Notes: generated from the sequence alone by a model not told the origin. 64,000 nt of DNA from Streptomyces sp. G-G2 (GCF_030063135.1 NZ_JASISO010000026.1:1-64000); one strand, 5' to 3'. Positions 1 through 8,069 are shown, counted from the stretch's first letter. Made by a program: numbers and translations.

Positions 1-43
1 GTCAATGGGGGGCTGGCCGGGGGCGGCGGGGGAGGATGGGGGG

Positions 44-946
44 ATGCGAATCGTGGTCACCGGCTCGGCCGGACTCATCGGGGCGGCACTCGTACGCTCG
101 CTGCGCGCGGACGGCCACGACATCGTGCGCCTGGTCCGCCGCGCCCCCACCGCCCCGGACGAGGCCGAGTGGGACCCCCGCCGGGGCCACGTCGCCCCCG
201 CCGCCCTGACCGGCTGCCAGGCCGTCGTGCACCTCGCCGGGGCGGGGGTCGGGGATCACCGCTGGTCGGCGGAGTACAAGCGGGAGATCCGGGACAGCCG
301 CGTACTCGGCACCACCGCCATCGCCACCGCCGTCGCCGCGATGGACACCCCGCCGTCGGTGCTCGTCTGCGGCTCCGCCGTCGGGTACTACGGGGACACC
401 GGGCAGCGGGCCGTGGACGAGAGCGCTCCGGCGGGCCACGGGTTCCTGCCCTCCGTCTGCGTCGAGTGGGAGGCCGCCGCCGCCCCCGCCGAGGCGGCGG
501 GCGTACGGACCGTCTTCGCCCGTACCGGGCTCGTCGTGGCCGCCGAGGGCGGCGCCTGGGGCAAGCTGTTCCCCATTTTCCGGGCCGGGATCGGCGGCCG
601 CCTCGGTACGGGCCGCCAATACTGGTCGTACATCGCCCTGCACGACGAGATCGCGGCCCTGCGTCACCTGATCGTCACCCGGGAGCTGTCCGGCCCGGTG
701 AACCTGACCGCCCCGGAGCCCCTGACCAACCGCGAGGTCACCGCGGCCATGGGGCGCGTGCTGCGGCGGCCGACGCTGTTCGCCGTACCGGCACCGGCGA
801 TGCGCCTGGCCCTCGGGGAGTTCGCCGAGGACGTGCTGGGCAGTCAGCGGGTGCGCCCCGCCAAGTTGCTGGCGTCCGGGTTCGCCTTCCGGTACCCGGG
901 GATCGACGAGGCGATCCGGGCGGCGCTGGCGGGGGAGCGGCGCTAG
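44..946 (+). CDS. TIGR01777 family NAD(P)-dependent epimerase/SDR protein
   Basis: Extended short-chain dehydrogenase of the TIGR01777/YfcH type, 300 residues. The N-terminus has the Rossmann nucleotide-binding glycine motif GSAGLIG (residues about 6-12). A GSAVGYYGD segment corresponds to the family's conserved central motif, and the C-terminal half carries the DUF1731-like region (LGEFAEDVLGSQRVRP). The start is the ATG at 44, which places the Rossmann strand immediately at the N-terminus. An in-frame ATG at 5 would add 13 Gly/Ala-rich residues and looks unlikely. The substrate is not known. The gene lies just upstream of an FAD enzyme and near lipB/lipA. Family assignment is firm; the reaction is not. 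Confidence 0.88.
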   Translation: MRIVVTGSAGLIGAALVRSLRADGHDIVRLVRRAPTAPDEAEWDPRRGHVAPAALTGCQAVVHLAGAGVGDHRWSAEYKREIRDSRVLGTTAIATAVAAMDTPPSVLVCGSAVGYYGDTGQRAVDESAPAGHGFLPSVCVEWEAAAAPAEAAGVRTVFARTGLVVAAEGGAWGKLFPIFRAGIGGRLGTGRQYWSYIALHDEIAALRHLIVTRELSGPVNLTAPEPLTNREVTAAMGRVLRRPTLFAVPAPAMRLALGEFAEDVLGSQRVRPAKLLASGFAFRYPGIDEAIRAALAGERR

Positions 947-1032
947 CCCTGCGACCGTTCGTGACCCGCGTGCGACCCGCATGTGTCCGTTGTGCGACCT
1001 GTACGCAACCGGAGTTGTTCGAAAAAGCTCGT

Positions 1033-1057
1033 CCAACTCGGGTTCTGCTGGAGTTGG
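1033..1057. promoter_or_regulatory. inverted repeat upstream of FAD-dependent oxidoreductase
   Basis: Perfect 7-bp inverted repeat CCAACTC (1033-1039) and GAGTTGG (1051-1057), with half-site centres 18 bp apart. A further direct copy of the right half, GGAGTTG, sits at about 1011. It lies 50-75 bp upstream of the GTG start at 1106, a position compatible with a dimeric repressor or activator operator. The binding protein is unknown. Confidence 0.35.
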
Positions 1058-1105
1058 TTGGGGGAAGGGAGAGCAGACAAGCGCGCCGACCTCGGGGAGG
1101 GGCAC

Positions 1106-2362
1106 GTGCTCAGCAGCGCACACCATGCGGACGTAGTCATCGTAGGAGCCGGAGTCTCAGGACTCGCGGCGGCACACCACCTGATCGCAGCGGGGGTCAG
1201 CGTCACCGTCCTGGAGGCCGCCGACGACCCCGGCGGCCGGATGGCCACCGAGCGGACCGACGGATTCCGGCTGGACCGGGTCGGTCAGCTCCTCAACACC
1301 ACATACCCGGAACTGGCCCGCACCCCGGGCCTGGAGGGCCTGGTCCTGCGGCCCTTCGCCCCCGGCGTCCTCGTCCGCAGCGAGGGCAAGCAGCTGCGGG
1401 CCGGAGCCCTCACCCCGGCCCGCGCCCTCGCCAGCGGCTCGCTCGACCAGGCCCGGCTCAGCGCCGCGCTCGGCCGTCTCGCGGCCCTGCCCGAGGAACG
1501 GATCCTGGCCCGGCCCGAACGCAGCGCGCTCGCCTCGCTGCGCACCCGGACCCTGCCCCCACGCACGGTCAACGGGGTCCTGCGGCCCCTGCTCGCCACC
1601 CTGCTCTGCGACCCGGACCTCAGCACCTCCAGCCGGGTCGCCGACCTCGCGCTGCGCCGCTTCGCCCGCGGCCGCCTCGCGGTGCCCGAGGGCGGGGCCG
1701 CGGCCCTGCCCGCGCTCCTGGCCGCCGGGCTGCCGCCCGGCACCGTGCGGACCGGCGTGCGCGTGCGCTCGGTCGCCACCAACCTCGTCATCACCGAGGA
1801 GCACGGCGACTTCGCCTGCCGCTCGGTCCTGCTCGCCACCGGCGCCCGCGCCGCGGCCGACCTGCTCCCCGGCCTGCGGGTGCCCCGCTTCCACCAGATC
1901 ACCGTCATCCACCACGCGACCGCCGCCGAACTGCCCTGGGACGGCTCGCTGCTGCTCGACGGCGACCCCAAGTGGCCGGTCGCCCACACCACCGTGATGA
2001 GCGCCGTCGACCCGAGCCGGGCCCCGGCCGGACGTTCGCTCGTCAGCACCACCGTCCTCGGTCCGCCGCCGCCCGCCCGGACGGTGGCCTCCCGCCTCGC
2101 CCGGCTCTACGAGACCTCCACCCGGGACTGGGAGCTGCTCGCCGTCCACCACACCCCCGAGGCCGTCCCCGCCATGCCCGCGCCGTACGACACGCGGCGC
2201 ACGGTGCGCGTCCTGGCCGGGCTGTACGTGTGCGGCGACCACCGGGACACCAACACCGTGCAGGGCGCCCTGCACTCGGCCCGCCGCGCCACCACCGCCG
2301 TCCTGCGCGACTTCGGCATCCCGGTGCCGTCCGCGGCCCCGGCCCTCCCGGCGGCGGCCTGA
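1106..2362 (+). CDS. NAD(P)/FAD-dependent oxidoreductase (amine oxidase/protoporphyrinogen oxidase-like)
   Basis: Flavin-containing amine-oxidase superfamily protein of 418 residues. The N-terminus reads VVIVGAGVSGLAAAHHL, the dinucleotide-binding GxGxxG motif, followed by an acidic residue at the end of strand 2 (VTVLEAADDPGGRM) and the flavin-family GG-R-M signature. The C-terminal GLYVCGDHRDTNTVQGALHSAR matches the second FAD-contacting motif (family pattern GD...GS...A..SG), with Q replacing S. The start is the GTG at 1106, preceded by GGGGAGGGG. Longer in-frame starts upstream have no ribosome site. The neighbours do not reveal the substrate. It could be a desaturase, a protoporphyrinogen oxidase paralogue or an amine oxidase. 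Confidence 0.8.
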   Translation: MLSSAHHADVVIVGAGVSGLAAAHHLIAAGVSVTVLEAADDPGGRMATERTDGFRLDRVGQLLNTTYPELARTPGLEGLVLRPFAPGVLVRSEGKQLRAGALTPARALASGSLDQARLSAALGRLAALPEERILARPERSALASLRTRTLPPRTVNGVLRPLLATLLCDPDLSTSSRVADLALRRFARGRLAVPEGGAAALPALLAAGLPPGTVRTGVRVRSVATNLVITEEHGDFACRSVLLATGARAAADLLPGLRVPRFHQITVIHHATAAELPWDGSLLLDGDPKWPVAHTTVMSAVDPSRAPAGRSLVSTTVLGPPPPARTVASRLARLYETSTRDWELLAVHHTPEAVPAMPAPYDTRRTVRVLAGLYVCGDHRDTNTVQGALHSARRATTAVLRDFGIPVPSAAPALPAAA

Positions 2363-2375
2363 AACCACGCACTGC

Positions 2376-2407
2376 GGGGCCCGGTTCCCTCACCGGAACC
2401 GGGCCCC
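2376..2407 (+). terminator. hairpin terminator after the FAD oxidoreductase
   Basis: A 13-bp perfect stem (2376-2388 paired with 2395-2407) with a 6-nt loop lies 14 bp past the stop at 2362. It sits between two convergent genes (the other ends at 2461), so it could act in both directions. There is no U-tract, as is usual in Streptomyces. Confidence 0.7.
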
Positions 2408-2460
2408 CGGCACGTCCGGCGCCCCGGCACGTGCCGGACCCGCGCCGCCCCGACCCGCGC

Positions 2461-3900
2461 CTACGACAGGGCCGCCACCCGGTCCCGGTAGGTCCGCACC
2501 GCCGCCGCGTCCCGGTAGGGCTCCAGCCGCCGCTCGAAGTCCCGTACGTACTCCACCGCCCGCACCGACCGCATCTCCATAGCCTGCTGCGCCGCCTCCG
2601 CGCCCAGCGCGCACGCCTGGTCCAGTTCCCCCAGCCCCAGCCGGGCGGTGGCCAGCACCACCCGGCAGAACAGCCGGGAGCGCGCGAAGCCCGGTGCCCG
2701 CAGCTGGAGCGAGCGCTCCGCGTGCTGCGCCGAGGCCCGGTACTGCTGAAGGTCGCGGTGGCAGTGCCCGAACTCGTCCGCCAGCTCCGCCTCGTCGAAG
2801 GTCCGCGCCCAGTGCGGTACGTCGTCCCCCGGGCGCGCCGCGCCGAGCGAGCGCTCCGCCCGTACGAGGGAGGCGGTGGCCGCCCGTACCTCGCCCAGCA
2901 CCGCGTGCCCCCGGGCCTCCGCCGCGTGCAGCAGCCCCTGGACCACCTGCGGCGGGCCCGAGCCGACGCCCTGCTGCGCCACCCGGGCCAACTGGACGGC
3001 CTCCCGCCCGTGGCCCAGGTAGACGGCCTGGCGGCTCATGGTGACCAGGACGTAGGCGCCGTAGGGCCGGTCCCCGGCCGCCTGGGCGAGCCGCAGGGCC
3101 TGCACGAAGTAGCGCTGGGCCAGTCCGTGGGCCGCGATGTCGTACGAGGTCCATCCGGCCAGCCGGGTCAGGTCGGCGGTGGCCGCGAACAGCCGGCGCC
3201 CGGAGCTCTCGCCGTAGGTGCCGCGCAGCATCGGCTCCGCCTCGTGCTCCAGGTAGCGCACCAGGGCCTGCCGGGCGTGCCCGCCGCCGTAGGCGTGGTC
3301 CAGGGACCGGAACAGGTCGCCGACCGACTTGAGGGCGGCGATGTCCCCGGCGGTGACCCGCTGGCCGGGCCCGCGGTCGATCTGGCGCTGGCGCGGCACG
3401 GTGGTCCGGCCCTGGGCCGGGATCCGCGAGGCCCCGGGGTCCACGCCCCGGCCCACCCGCTCGTCGGCCCGGCCGATCAGCCAGTCCCGGCTGGGGACGA
3501 CCAGCCCGGCCGGCGTGAAGGCGATCTTGCGCAGTTCGGCGTGCGAACCGGAGTCCTTGCGCCACAGACCGCTCGCGATGTCCACGGCCTCCTCGGGGGT
3601 GGCCGCGAACTCCAGGCCCGCGTAGACGGGGGCGCAGGCGTCCAGCCCGAGGTCCTGGGCCGAGAGCCGTCTGCCGAGGCGCCGGGTGAAGACCTCGGCG
3701 ATCAGCGCCGGGGTGGTTCCGCGCGGCTGCTGCCCGCGGAGCCACCGGGTGACCGAGGTTTTGTCGTACCGCAGATCGAGACCGTGCTCCAGCCCGAGCT
3801 GGTCGACGCGGCGGGCGAGCCCGGCATTGGAGAACCCGGCCTCGGCGATCAGTGCCGCGAGCTGCCGGTTGGGGACGCGCTGGGCAGGTCGTTCCGTCAT
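2461..3900 (-). CDS. TPR-containing HTH regulator (NsdA-like)
   Basis: Predicted cytoplasmic regulator of 479 residues. The N-terminal ~75 residues form a Cro/XRE-like helix-turn-helix segment (VPNRQLAALIAEAGFSNAGLARRV, then TSVTRWLRGQQPRGTTP). From about residue 190 to the end the chain is helical and repeat-rich, with tetratricopeptide-like pairs (for example GAYVLVTMSRQAVYLG and RLFCRVVLATARLGLGELDQA). This is the architecture of Streptomyces NsdA and related developmental or antibiotic regulators, as recalled, so a regulatory role is inferred. ATG 3900 follows an AGGAG-containing leader. It is divergent from the small zinc ribbon gene at 4073 and shares a 172-bp intergenic region with it. 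Confidence 0.75.
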   Translation of the reverse strand: MTERPAQRVPNRQLAALIAEAGFSNAGLARRVDQLGLEHGLDLRYDKTSVTRWLRGQQPRGTTPALIAEVFTRRLGRRLSAQDLGLDACAPVYAGLEFAATPEEAVDIASGLWRKDSGSHAELRKIAFTPAGLVVPSRDWLIGRADERVGRGVDPGASRIPAQGRTTVPRQRQIDRGPGQRVTAGDIAALKSVGDLFRSLDHAYGGGHARQALVRYLEHEAEPMLRGTYGESSGRRLFAATADLTRLAGWTSYDIAAHGLAQRYFVQALRLAQAAGDRPYGAYVLVTMSRQAVYLGHGREAVQLARVAQQGVGSGPPQVVQGLLHAAEARGHAVLGEVRAATASLVRAERSLGAARPGDDVPHWARTFDEAELADEFGHCHRDLQQYRASAQHAERSLQLRAPGFARSRLFCRVVLATARLGLGELDQACALGAEAAQQAMEMRSVRAVEYVRDFERRLEPYRDAAAVRTYRDRVAALS

Positions 3901-4060
3901 CGGCTCCACGGTCTCCTGACGTGACGGACCGGTGTCCCGGCCCTGTGAACGGCGTGAATGTAGCGGCGAACTTCGCCCGGACCGCCCCCTCTGTCCCACA
4001 TTCATCCGATCGTGCGAAGAACCGGGCAAGGCCTTTACGGCCTGCCCGGGGGCCCGCGCA

Positions 4061-4072
4061 TAAGCTGCTGGC
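4061..4072 (+). promoter_or_regulatory. leaderless promoter -10 box for the zinc ribbon gene
   Basis: TAAGCT at 4061-4066 is followed by 6 nt and then the ATG at 4073. This TAnnnT-N6-ATG arrangement predicts transcription starting at the start codon, and there is no Shine-Dalgarno sequence. No clear -35 hexamer is visible. Confidence 0.55.
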
Positions 4073-4351
4073 ATGACCCGCTGGCCCCACGAGCCGCATT
4101 CCGTACCGGACGCGGTGCCGGAATCCACCGCCCCGCTTCCCGCGCCCGAGATCACCGAGGCCGAGTGCCGCCGGTGCGGGACCCTGATCGCCGGGCTGGA
4201 CGGGCGGTACGCCTGCGGAGTGTGCGGCTGGGTCAACGACCACTCCGAGGGCCACCGCAGGCTCCCGCGCGCCGACGAGGACCCGGACCGGCCGGCCAAG
4301 GGCCGCAGACGCCCCCGCCAGCTCCCGCCCCCGCCGCCACCGGCCGGGTAG
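4073..4351 (+). CDS. small zinc ribbon protein
   Basis: A 92-residue protein with a central CRRCG-x10-CGVCG pattern (two CxxC pairs near residues 26-44), which should bind one zinc ion. The N-terminus is Pro/Glu-rich and the C-terminus is basic and Pro-rich (RRRPRQLPPPPPPAG). There is no signal peptide or membrane segment. The function is unknown; it might bind nucleic acid or a protein partner. The ATG has no Shine-Dalgarno sequence but sits 6 nt after a TAAGCT -10 box, which supports both the start and the reality of this short gene. Confidence 0.68.
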   Translation: MTRWPHEPHSVPDAVPESTAPLPAPEITEAECRRCGTLIAGLDGRYACGVCGWVNDHSEGHRRLPRADEDPDRPAKGRRRPRQLPPPPPPAG

Positions 4352-4403
4352 CGGCCGCGGGCGGTCCGGGCCGGGGCCCTGCCGACGGGCCGCGGGGGCG
4401 CCG

Positions 4404-4435
4404 TACGCTGGGTGGGTGCGATATGGGTGCGATAT
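4404..4435 (+). promoter_or_regulatory. lipB promoter with an 11-bp tandem repeat
   Basis: A TACGCT -10 candidate at 4404-4409 is followed immediately by two adjacent exact copies of GGGTGCGATAT (4414-4424 and 4425-4435) in the predicted 5' leader of lipB. The ribosome site AACGAGGAGG follows at about 4454-4463. Confidence 0.45.
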
Positions 4436-4470
4436 GCACGCACACGCGGTTTCAACGAGGAGGCGCTGCG

Positions 4471-5268
4471 GTGGCTGAGCTGCGGTTTGTCCATCTGGGC
4501 TTCGGGCCGGATGCCGTCGAGTACACCGAGGCGTGGGAAGAGCAGCGGCGGGTCCACGCCGCCCGCTTCGCCGACGAGACCGAGGACACCTGTCTGCTGC
4601 TGGAGCACCTGCCGGTCTACACGGCCGGTCGGCGCACCGCCGACAGCGAGCGCCCCCTCGACGGCACCCCGGTGGTCGACGTGGACCGCGGGGGCAAGAT
4701 CACCTGGCACGGCCCCGGCCAGCTCGTCGGCTACCCGATCATGAAGCTGCCCCGCCCGGTGGACGTGGTCGCCCACGTCCGGCGGCTGGAGGACGCGCTG
4801 ATCCGCACCGCCGCCGACCTCGGCCTGGAGACCACCCGGATCGAGGGCCGCTCCGGCGTCTGGGTGCTCGGCGACCCCGTCGAGGACCGGCCCAGGACCG
4901 GCGGGCTCTCCCTCGACTTCGACCCGCGCCTGGCGGACGAGGAGTTCGACCCCCGGCTGAACGGCCCCGAGTACGCGCCCTCCAACGCCGGACAGCGCCG
5001 CGAGGACCGCAAGCTCGCCGCCATCGGCATCCGCGTCGCCAAGGGCGTCACGATGCACGGCTTCGCGATCAACGTGAACCCCGACAACACCTGGTTCGAC
5101 CGGATCGTCCCCTGCGGCATCCGCGACGCCGGTGTGACCTCGCTCTCGTACGAACTGGGCCGCGAGATCACCATCTCCGAGGTGCTGCCGGTCATCGAGG
5201 GCCACTTGAGGGACGTCCTGGAGGGCGCCGAGCCGCGGCCGCGCGTCGTAGAGCCCGTGGCGGGCTAG
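4471..5268 (+). CDS. lipB: lipoyl(octanoyl) transferase LipB
   Basis: Transfers the octanoyl group from acyl carrier protein to the lipoyl-domain lysine of 2-oxo acid dehydrogenase E2 subunits and GcvH, in the cytoplasm. The family signature RGGKITWHGPGQ is at residues 73-84. The catalytic lysine lies in RKLAAIGI (about K181) and the acyl-thioester cysteine in VPCGIRDAG (C215). Residues about 135-178 form an acidic insertion (LSLDFDPRLADEEFDPRLNG region) absent from short LipB proteins and, as remembered, typical of Streptomyces. The start is the GTG at 4471 with the strong site AACGAGGAGG 8 nt upstream; 265 residues. lipA follows 130 bp downstream. Confidence 0.95.
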   Translation: MAELRFVHLGFGPDAVEYTEAWEEQRRVHAARFADETEDTCLLLEHLPVYTAGRRTADSERPLDGTPVVDVDRGGKITWHGPGQLVGYPIMKLPRPVDVVAHVRRLEDALIRTAADLGLETTRIEGRSGVWVLGDPVEDRPRTGGLSLDFDPRLADEEFDPRLNGPEYAPSNAGQRREDRKLAAIGIRVAKGVTMHGFAINVNPDNTWFDRIVPCGIRDAGVTSLSYELGREITISEVLPVIEGHLRDVLEGAEPRPRVVEPVAG

Positions 5269-5354
5269 CGTCCGCCCCCGGCGGCGAGCCGCGCGGGGAA
5301 TGCTCCCGGCCGCCCGCAGGTTGGCCGACGTAAGAACGTATGAAATTACGGGCG

Positions 5355-5360
5355 TACCCT
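5355..5360 (+). promoter_or_regulatory. candidate -10 box for lipA
   Basis: TACCCT at 5355-5360 lies 38 bp before the GTG start at 5399. This suggests lipA has its own promoter in addition to any read-through from lipB. A convincing -35 is not visible. Confidence 0.4.
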
Positions 5361-5398
5361 GGTGGGCGCCGAAGAATCGAAGTCACAGGGAGCCGGTC

Positions 5399-6346
5399 GT
5401 GTCCGCAGTCGCACCCGACGGACGCAAGATGCTGCGCCTCGAGGTCCGTAACGCCCAGACCCCCATCGAGCGCAAGCCCGAGTGGATCAAGACCCGGGCG
5501 AAGATGGGCCCCGAGTACACCAAGATGCAGGCCCTGGTGAAGGGCGAAGGACTGCACACGGTGTGCCAGGAAGCCGGCTGTCCGAACATCTACGAATGCT
5601 GGGAAGACCGCGAGGCCACCTTCCTCATCGGTGGCGACCAGTGCACCCGGCGCTGCGACTTCTGCCAGATCGACACGGGCAAGCCCGAGGCCCTCGACCG
5701 CGACGAGCCGCGCCGCGTGGGCGAGTCCGTGGTCACCATGGACCTGAACTACGCCACGATCACCGGCGTCGCCCGCGACGACCTGCCCGACGGCGGCGCC
5801 TGGCTGTACGCCGAGACGGTGCGCCAGATCCATCAGCAGACGGCGGGCCGCGAGGGCGGCCACACCAAGGTCGAGCTGCTCGCCCCGGACTTCAACGCGG
5901 TCCCGGAGCTGCTGGAGGAGGTCTTCGCCTCCCGCCCCGAGGTCTTCGCGCACAACGTGGAGACCGTCCCGCGGATCTTCAAGCGGATCCGCCCCGGCTT
6001 CCGCTACGAGCGCTCGCTCGACGTGATCACCAAGGCGCGCGAGTACGGCCTGATCACCAAGTCGAACCTGATCCTCGGCATGGGCGAGGAGCGCGAGGAA
6101 GTCACCCAGGCGCTCAAGGACCTGCACGGCGCGGGTTGCGAACTCATCACGATCACCCAGTACCTGCGGCCCTCGCCGCGGCACCACCCCGTGGAGCGCT
6201 GGGTGAAGCCCGCCGAGTTCGTGGAGCTGGCGAAGGAGGCCGAGGACATCGGTTTCTCCGGTGTGATGTCGGGTCCGCTGGTGCGTTCCTCGTACCGCGC
6301 CGGCCGGCTGTACCAGCAGGCGATGGACCACCGGACGACTGTGTGA
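5399..6346 (+). CDS. lipA: lipoyl synthase LipA
   Basis: Radical SAM enzyme that inserts two sulfurs into octanoyl-lysine to make lipoyl-lysine. The radical SAM cluster motif CTRRCDFC is at C82, C86 and C89. The auxiliary, sacrificial 4Fe-4S cluster ligands are at C56, C61 and C67 (VCQEAGCPNIYEC). The C-terminus has the conserved RSSY motif (LVRSSYRAG). The GTG at 5399 has an AGGGAG ribosome site and gives 315 residues, the usual length; an ATG at 5300 would add 33 atypical residues. With LipB it makes the cofactor for the E2 protein encoded at 15.6 kb. Its destroyed auxiliary cluster must be rebuilt, which links it to the Fe-S genes at 44-49 kb. Confidence 0.97.
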   Translation: MSAVAPDGRKMLRLEVRNAQTPIERKPEWIKTRAKMGPEYTKMQALVKGEGLHTVCQEAGCPNIYECWEDREATFLIGGDQCTRRCDFCQIDTGKPEALDRDEPRRVGESVVTMDLNYATITGVARDDLPDGGAWLYAETVRQIHQQTAGREGGHTKVELLAPDFNAVPELLEEVFASRPEVFAHNVETVPRIFKRIRPGFRYERSLDVITKAREYGLITKSNLILGMGEEREEVTQALKDLHGAGCELITITQYLRPSPRHHPVERWVKPAEFVELAKEAEDIGFSGVMSGPLVRSSYRAGRLYQQAMDHRTTV

Positions 6347-6371
6347 ATTCGCGCACAAACTCTTACTGAGC

Positions 6372-6491
6372 GGTAACACCGCAGTGACGCGGCCCCTAGG
6401 CTCCCTCAAGGGAGACATCTGGCGGGCCGCGTCAATGTTTCATCACTGTTTGACCAGTCGGTCATGCACTGGTAACACCATTCAGTGACGC
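6372..6491 (+). promoter_or_regulatory. paired GGTAACACC...CAGTGACGC repeats and promoter of the 65-aa gene
   Basis: Two near-identical sites lie in the 225-bp gap after lipA: GGTAACACC-g-CAGTGACGC (6372-6390) and GGTAACACC-att-CAGTGACGC (6471-6491). The second overlaps a possible promoter with -35 TTGACC at 6450-6455 and a 17-bp spacer to TAACAC at 6473-6478. A TAGGCT box at 6397-6402 follows the first. The pair looks like a two-site operator; the regulator is unknown. Confidence 0.45.
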
Positions 6492-6571
6492 TGGGTCCAC
6501 GCACCGCACACGCCGCAGGCGTGCGGCACACAGGCCGCACCACCGATGTGAGCACCGAGAGAGGGATCGAC

Positions 6572-6769
6572 ATGCAGGCCGCGCCCGTTCGCGCCATCGC
6601 CATCCCGTCGTTCACCGACGCCTTCCGGGGCATCGAGTCGCTGCTCATGAGCGGCGCACGTCGCAACGCCTGGACGGCGGTCCTGGAGGATCGCCGACGG
6701 GCCAAGGACCGGGTCGAAACCGAGCACGTACTCGAGGCCGCGGCGACCCGGACCCCGCAGGCCACGTAA
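6572..6769 (+). CDS. conserved small hypothetical protein (65 aa)
   Basis: A 65-residue protein starting MQAAPVRAIAIPSFTDAFRGIESLL. The central half is basic and helical (GARRNAWTAVLEDRRRAKDRVE). There is no signal peptide, membrane segment or metal motif. ATG 6572 is preceded by GAGAGGGA at good spacing, which I prefer over two upstream in-frame starts. It ends 10 bp before the DUF4191 gene, whose own leaderless promoter overlaps this 3' end. I do not recognise a function; synteny with lipA and glnA suggests it is conserved in Streptomyces. Confidence 0.65.
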   Translation: MQAAPVRAIAIPSFTDAFRGIESLLMSGARRNAWTAVLEDRRRAKDRVETEHVLEAAATRTPQAT

Positions 6770-6779
6770 ACTTCGCTCC

Positions 6780-7472
6780 ATGGCGAGCAAGTCAAACGCA
6801 GAGACTGCTGCGAACCCCGGGCGACTGAAGCAGATCGCCCTGACGTACAAGATGACCCGTAAGGCCGACCCCAAGGTCGGTCTCATCGTCGCGGGCGTGG
6901 GAATCGTCACCATTGGTGTCTTCCTCGGGATCGGCTTCCTGATCGGTCACCCGGTCTATCTCGCCATCCTGGGTGTCCTGGTGGCGTTCCTCGCGATGGC
7001 GATCATCTTCGGACGGCGGGCCGAGTCCGCCGCCTTCGGACAGATGGAGGGCCAGCCGGGCGCTGCCGCGGCGGTACTGGACAACGTGGGCCGGGGCTGG
7101 TCCACCACCCCCGCCATCGCGATGAGCCGCCAGCAGGACATCGTGCACCGCGCGGTCGGCAAGGCGGGCGTCGTGCTGGTGGGCGAGGGCAACCCGAACC
7201 GGGTCAAGAGCCTGCTCGCCGCCGAGAAGAAGAAGATGGCGCGCATCATGCCGGAGGTGCCGGTCCACTTCGTCATCGTCGGCACGGGCGAGGGCGAGGT
7301 ACCGCTGAAGAAGGTGCGTACGACGCTCCTCAAGCTCCCGCGCGTCCTGGCCGGCCCGCAGATCACCCAGGTGAACGACAAGCTCCGGGCCATGGGTGAC
7401 CTGATGAGCAACATGCCCATCCCGAAGGGTCCGATCCCGGGCCGCGGCGGACAGCGGCCGCCGCGCGGCTGA
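6780..7472 (+). CDS. DUF4191 domain membrane protein
   Basis: 230-residue integral membrane protein. Two adjacent hydrophobic segments follow a short basic N-terminus: roughly residues 40-58 (VGLIVAGVGIVTIGVFLGIGF) and 60-80 (HPVYLAILGVLVAFLAMAIIF). A ~140-residue cytoplasmic domain rich in Lys/Arg/Gly follows, ending in GRGGQRPPRG. This is the DUF4191 architecture, widespread in actinobacteria next to lipA/glnA; no biochemical role is known. The start has no Shine-Dalgarno sequence but sits 7 nt after TAAACT (6767-6772), so the mRNA is probably leaderless. Confidence 0.8.
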   Translation: MASKSNAETAANPGRLKQIALTYKMTRKADPKVGLIVAGVGIVTIGVFLGIGFLIGHPVYLAILGVLVAFLAMAIIFGRRAESAAFGQMEGQPGAAAAVLDNVGRGWSTTPAIAMSRQQDIVHRAVGKAGVVLVGEGNPNRVKSLLAAEKKKMARIMPEVPVHFVIVGTGEGEVPLKKVRTTLLKLPRVLAGPQITQVNDKLRAMGDLMSNMPIPKGPIPGRGGQRPPRG

Positions 7473-7496
7473 CCCGTATCGCATACAAGACGTACG

Positions 7497-7541
7497 ACGA
7501 GTGGGGCGTCCCGGGCCGATGGTCCGGGGCGCCCCACTCGT
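7497..7541. terminator. bidirectional hairpin terminator
   Basis: An 18-bp stem with one G-U wobble (7497-7514 paired with 7524-7541) and a 9-nt loop, followed by TTTG on the plus strand. It lies between the convergent DUF4191 and RDD genes. Confidence 0.8.
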
Positions 7542-7601
7542 TTGTCCTTGCTGCGCGGACGCGTCTCTCGGATGCGCGGACGTGCCGGATGCGGCGAGGT
7601 C

Positions 7602-8069
7602 TCAGATGCGGACCTGGACCGCGCGGGAGAGCCGGTCGTGCAGGCCGCGGCTGTCGCGGTCCCAGATGACCGCCGGGATGACCAGGGCCAGCAGTACGGT
7701 ACGCAGCACCACGCGGCCGAAGCCGAGACGGCCGCCGTCCTCCGCGATCACCCGGAGGCCGAGGATCCGCTTGCCGGGGGTGAAGCCCACGGTGCCGACC
7801 GTCAGGACGACCAGGGCCACGAAGACGCCCAGGGTCCAGTTGGCCGACGCGGTCATGTCGCCCCGCGTGATCAGCCCGTATGCGATCAGCTGACAGCCGA
7901 GCCAGTCGATGGCCACGGCGCCCAGCCTGCGGCCGAACCGGGCCACGGAACCCGGGCCCTCCTTGGGCAGACCGAGCTGCTGGCCCGGGTAGCCGAAGTC
8001 GACGCCCATCTCCTCGGCGGCCGCGCGCGGGCCGGAGAGCCACGATCCGATTGCTTGCCTGTTGTCCAC
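7602..8069 (-). CDS. RDD family membrane protein
   Basis: 155-residue membrane protein with the RDD pattern: Arg in the first helix region (GSVARFGRRLGAVAIDWLG), then two further membrane segments (LGVFVALVVLTVGTVGFTPGKRILGL and VVLRTVLLALVIPAVIWDRDSRGLHDRLS), the last carrying the Asp-rich DRDSRGLHDR end. RDD proteins are proposed transporters or membrane anchors; the substrate here is unknown. The start is the GTG at 8069, 6 nt after TACCGT on the minus strand (8076-8081), the leaderless signature. A longer ATG start 30 bp upstream is possible but would remove that fit. It is divergent from glnA. Confidence 0.85.
   Translation of the reverse strand: MDNRQAIGSWLSGPRAAAEEMGVDFGYPGQQLGLPKEGPGSVARFGRRLGAVAIDWLGCQLIAYGLITRGDMTASANWTLGVFVALVVLTVGTVGFTPGKRILGLRVIAEDGGRLGFGRVVLRTVLLALVIPAVIWDRDSRGLHDRLSRAVQVRI

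Noticed and set aside
169..3924. Very long open frames overlapping the SDR, FAD enzyme and regulator genes on both strands
   Set aside because: High-GC DNA leaves other frames open. The translations are Arg/Pro/Gly-rich with no motif and run through genes with clear motifs.
5300..5398. ATG 5300 as the lipA start, adding 33 residues
   Set aside because: The added N-terminus is not typical of LipA, and GTG 5399 has a proper ribosome site and family-length product.
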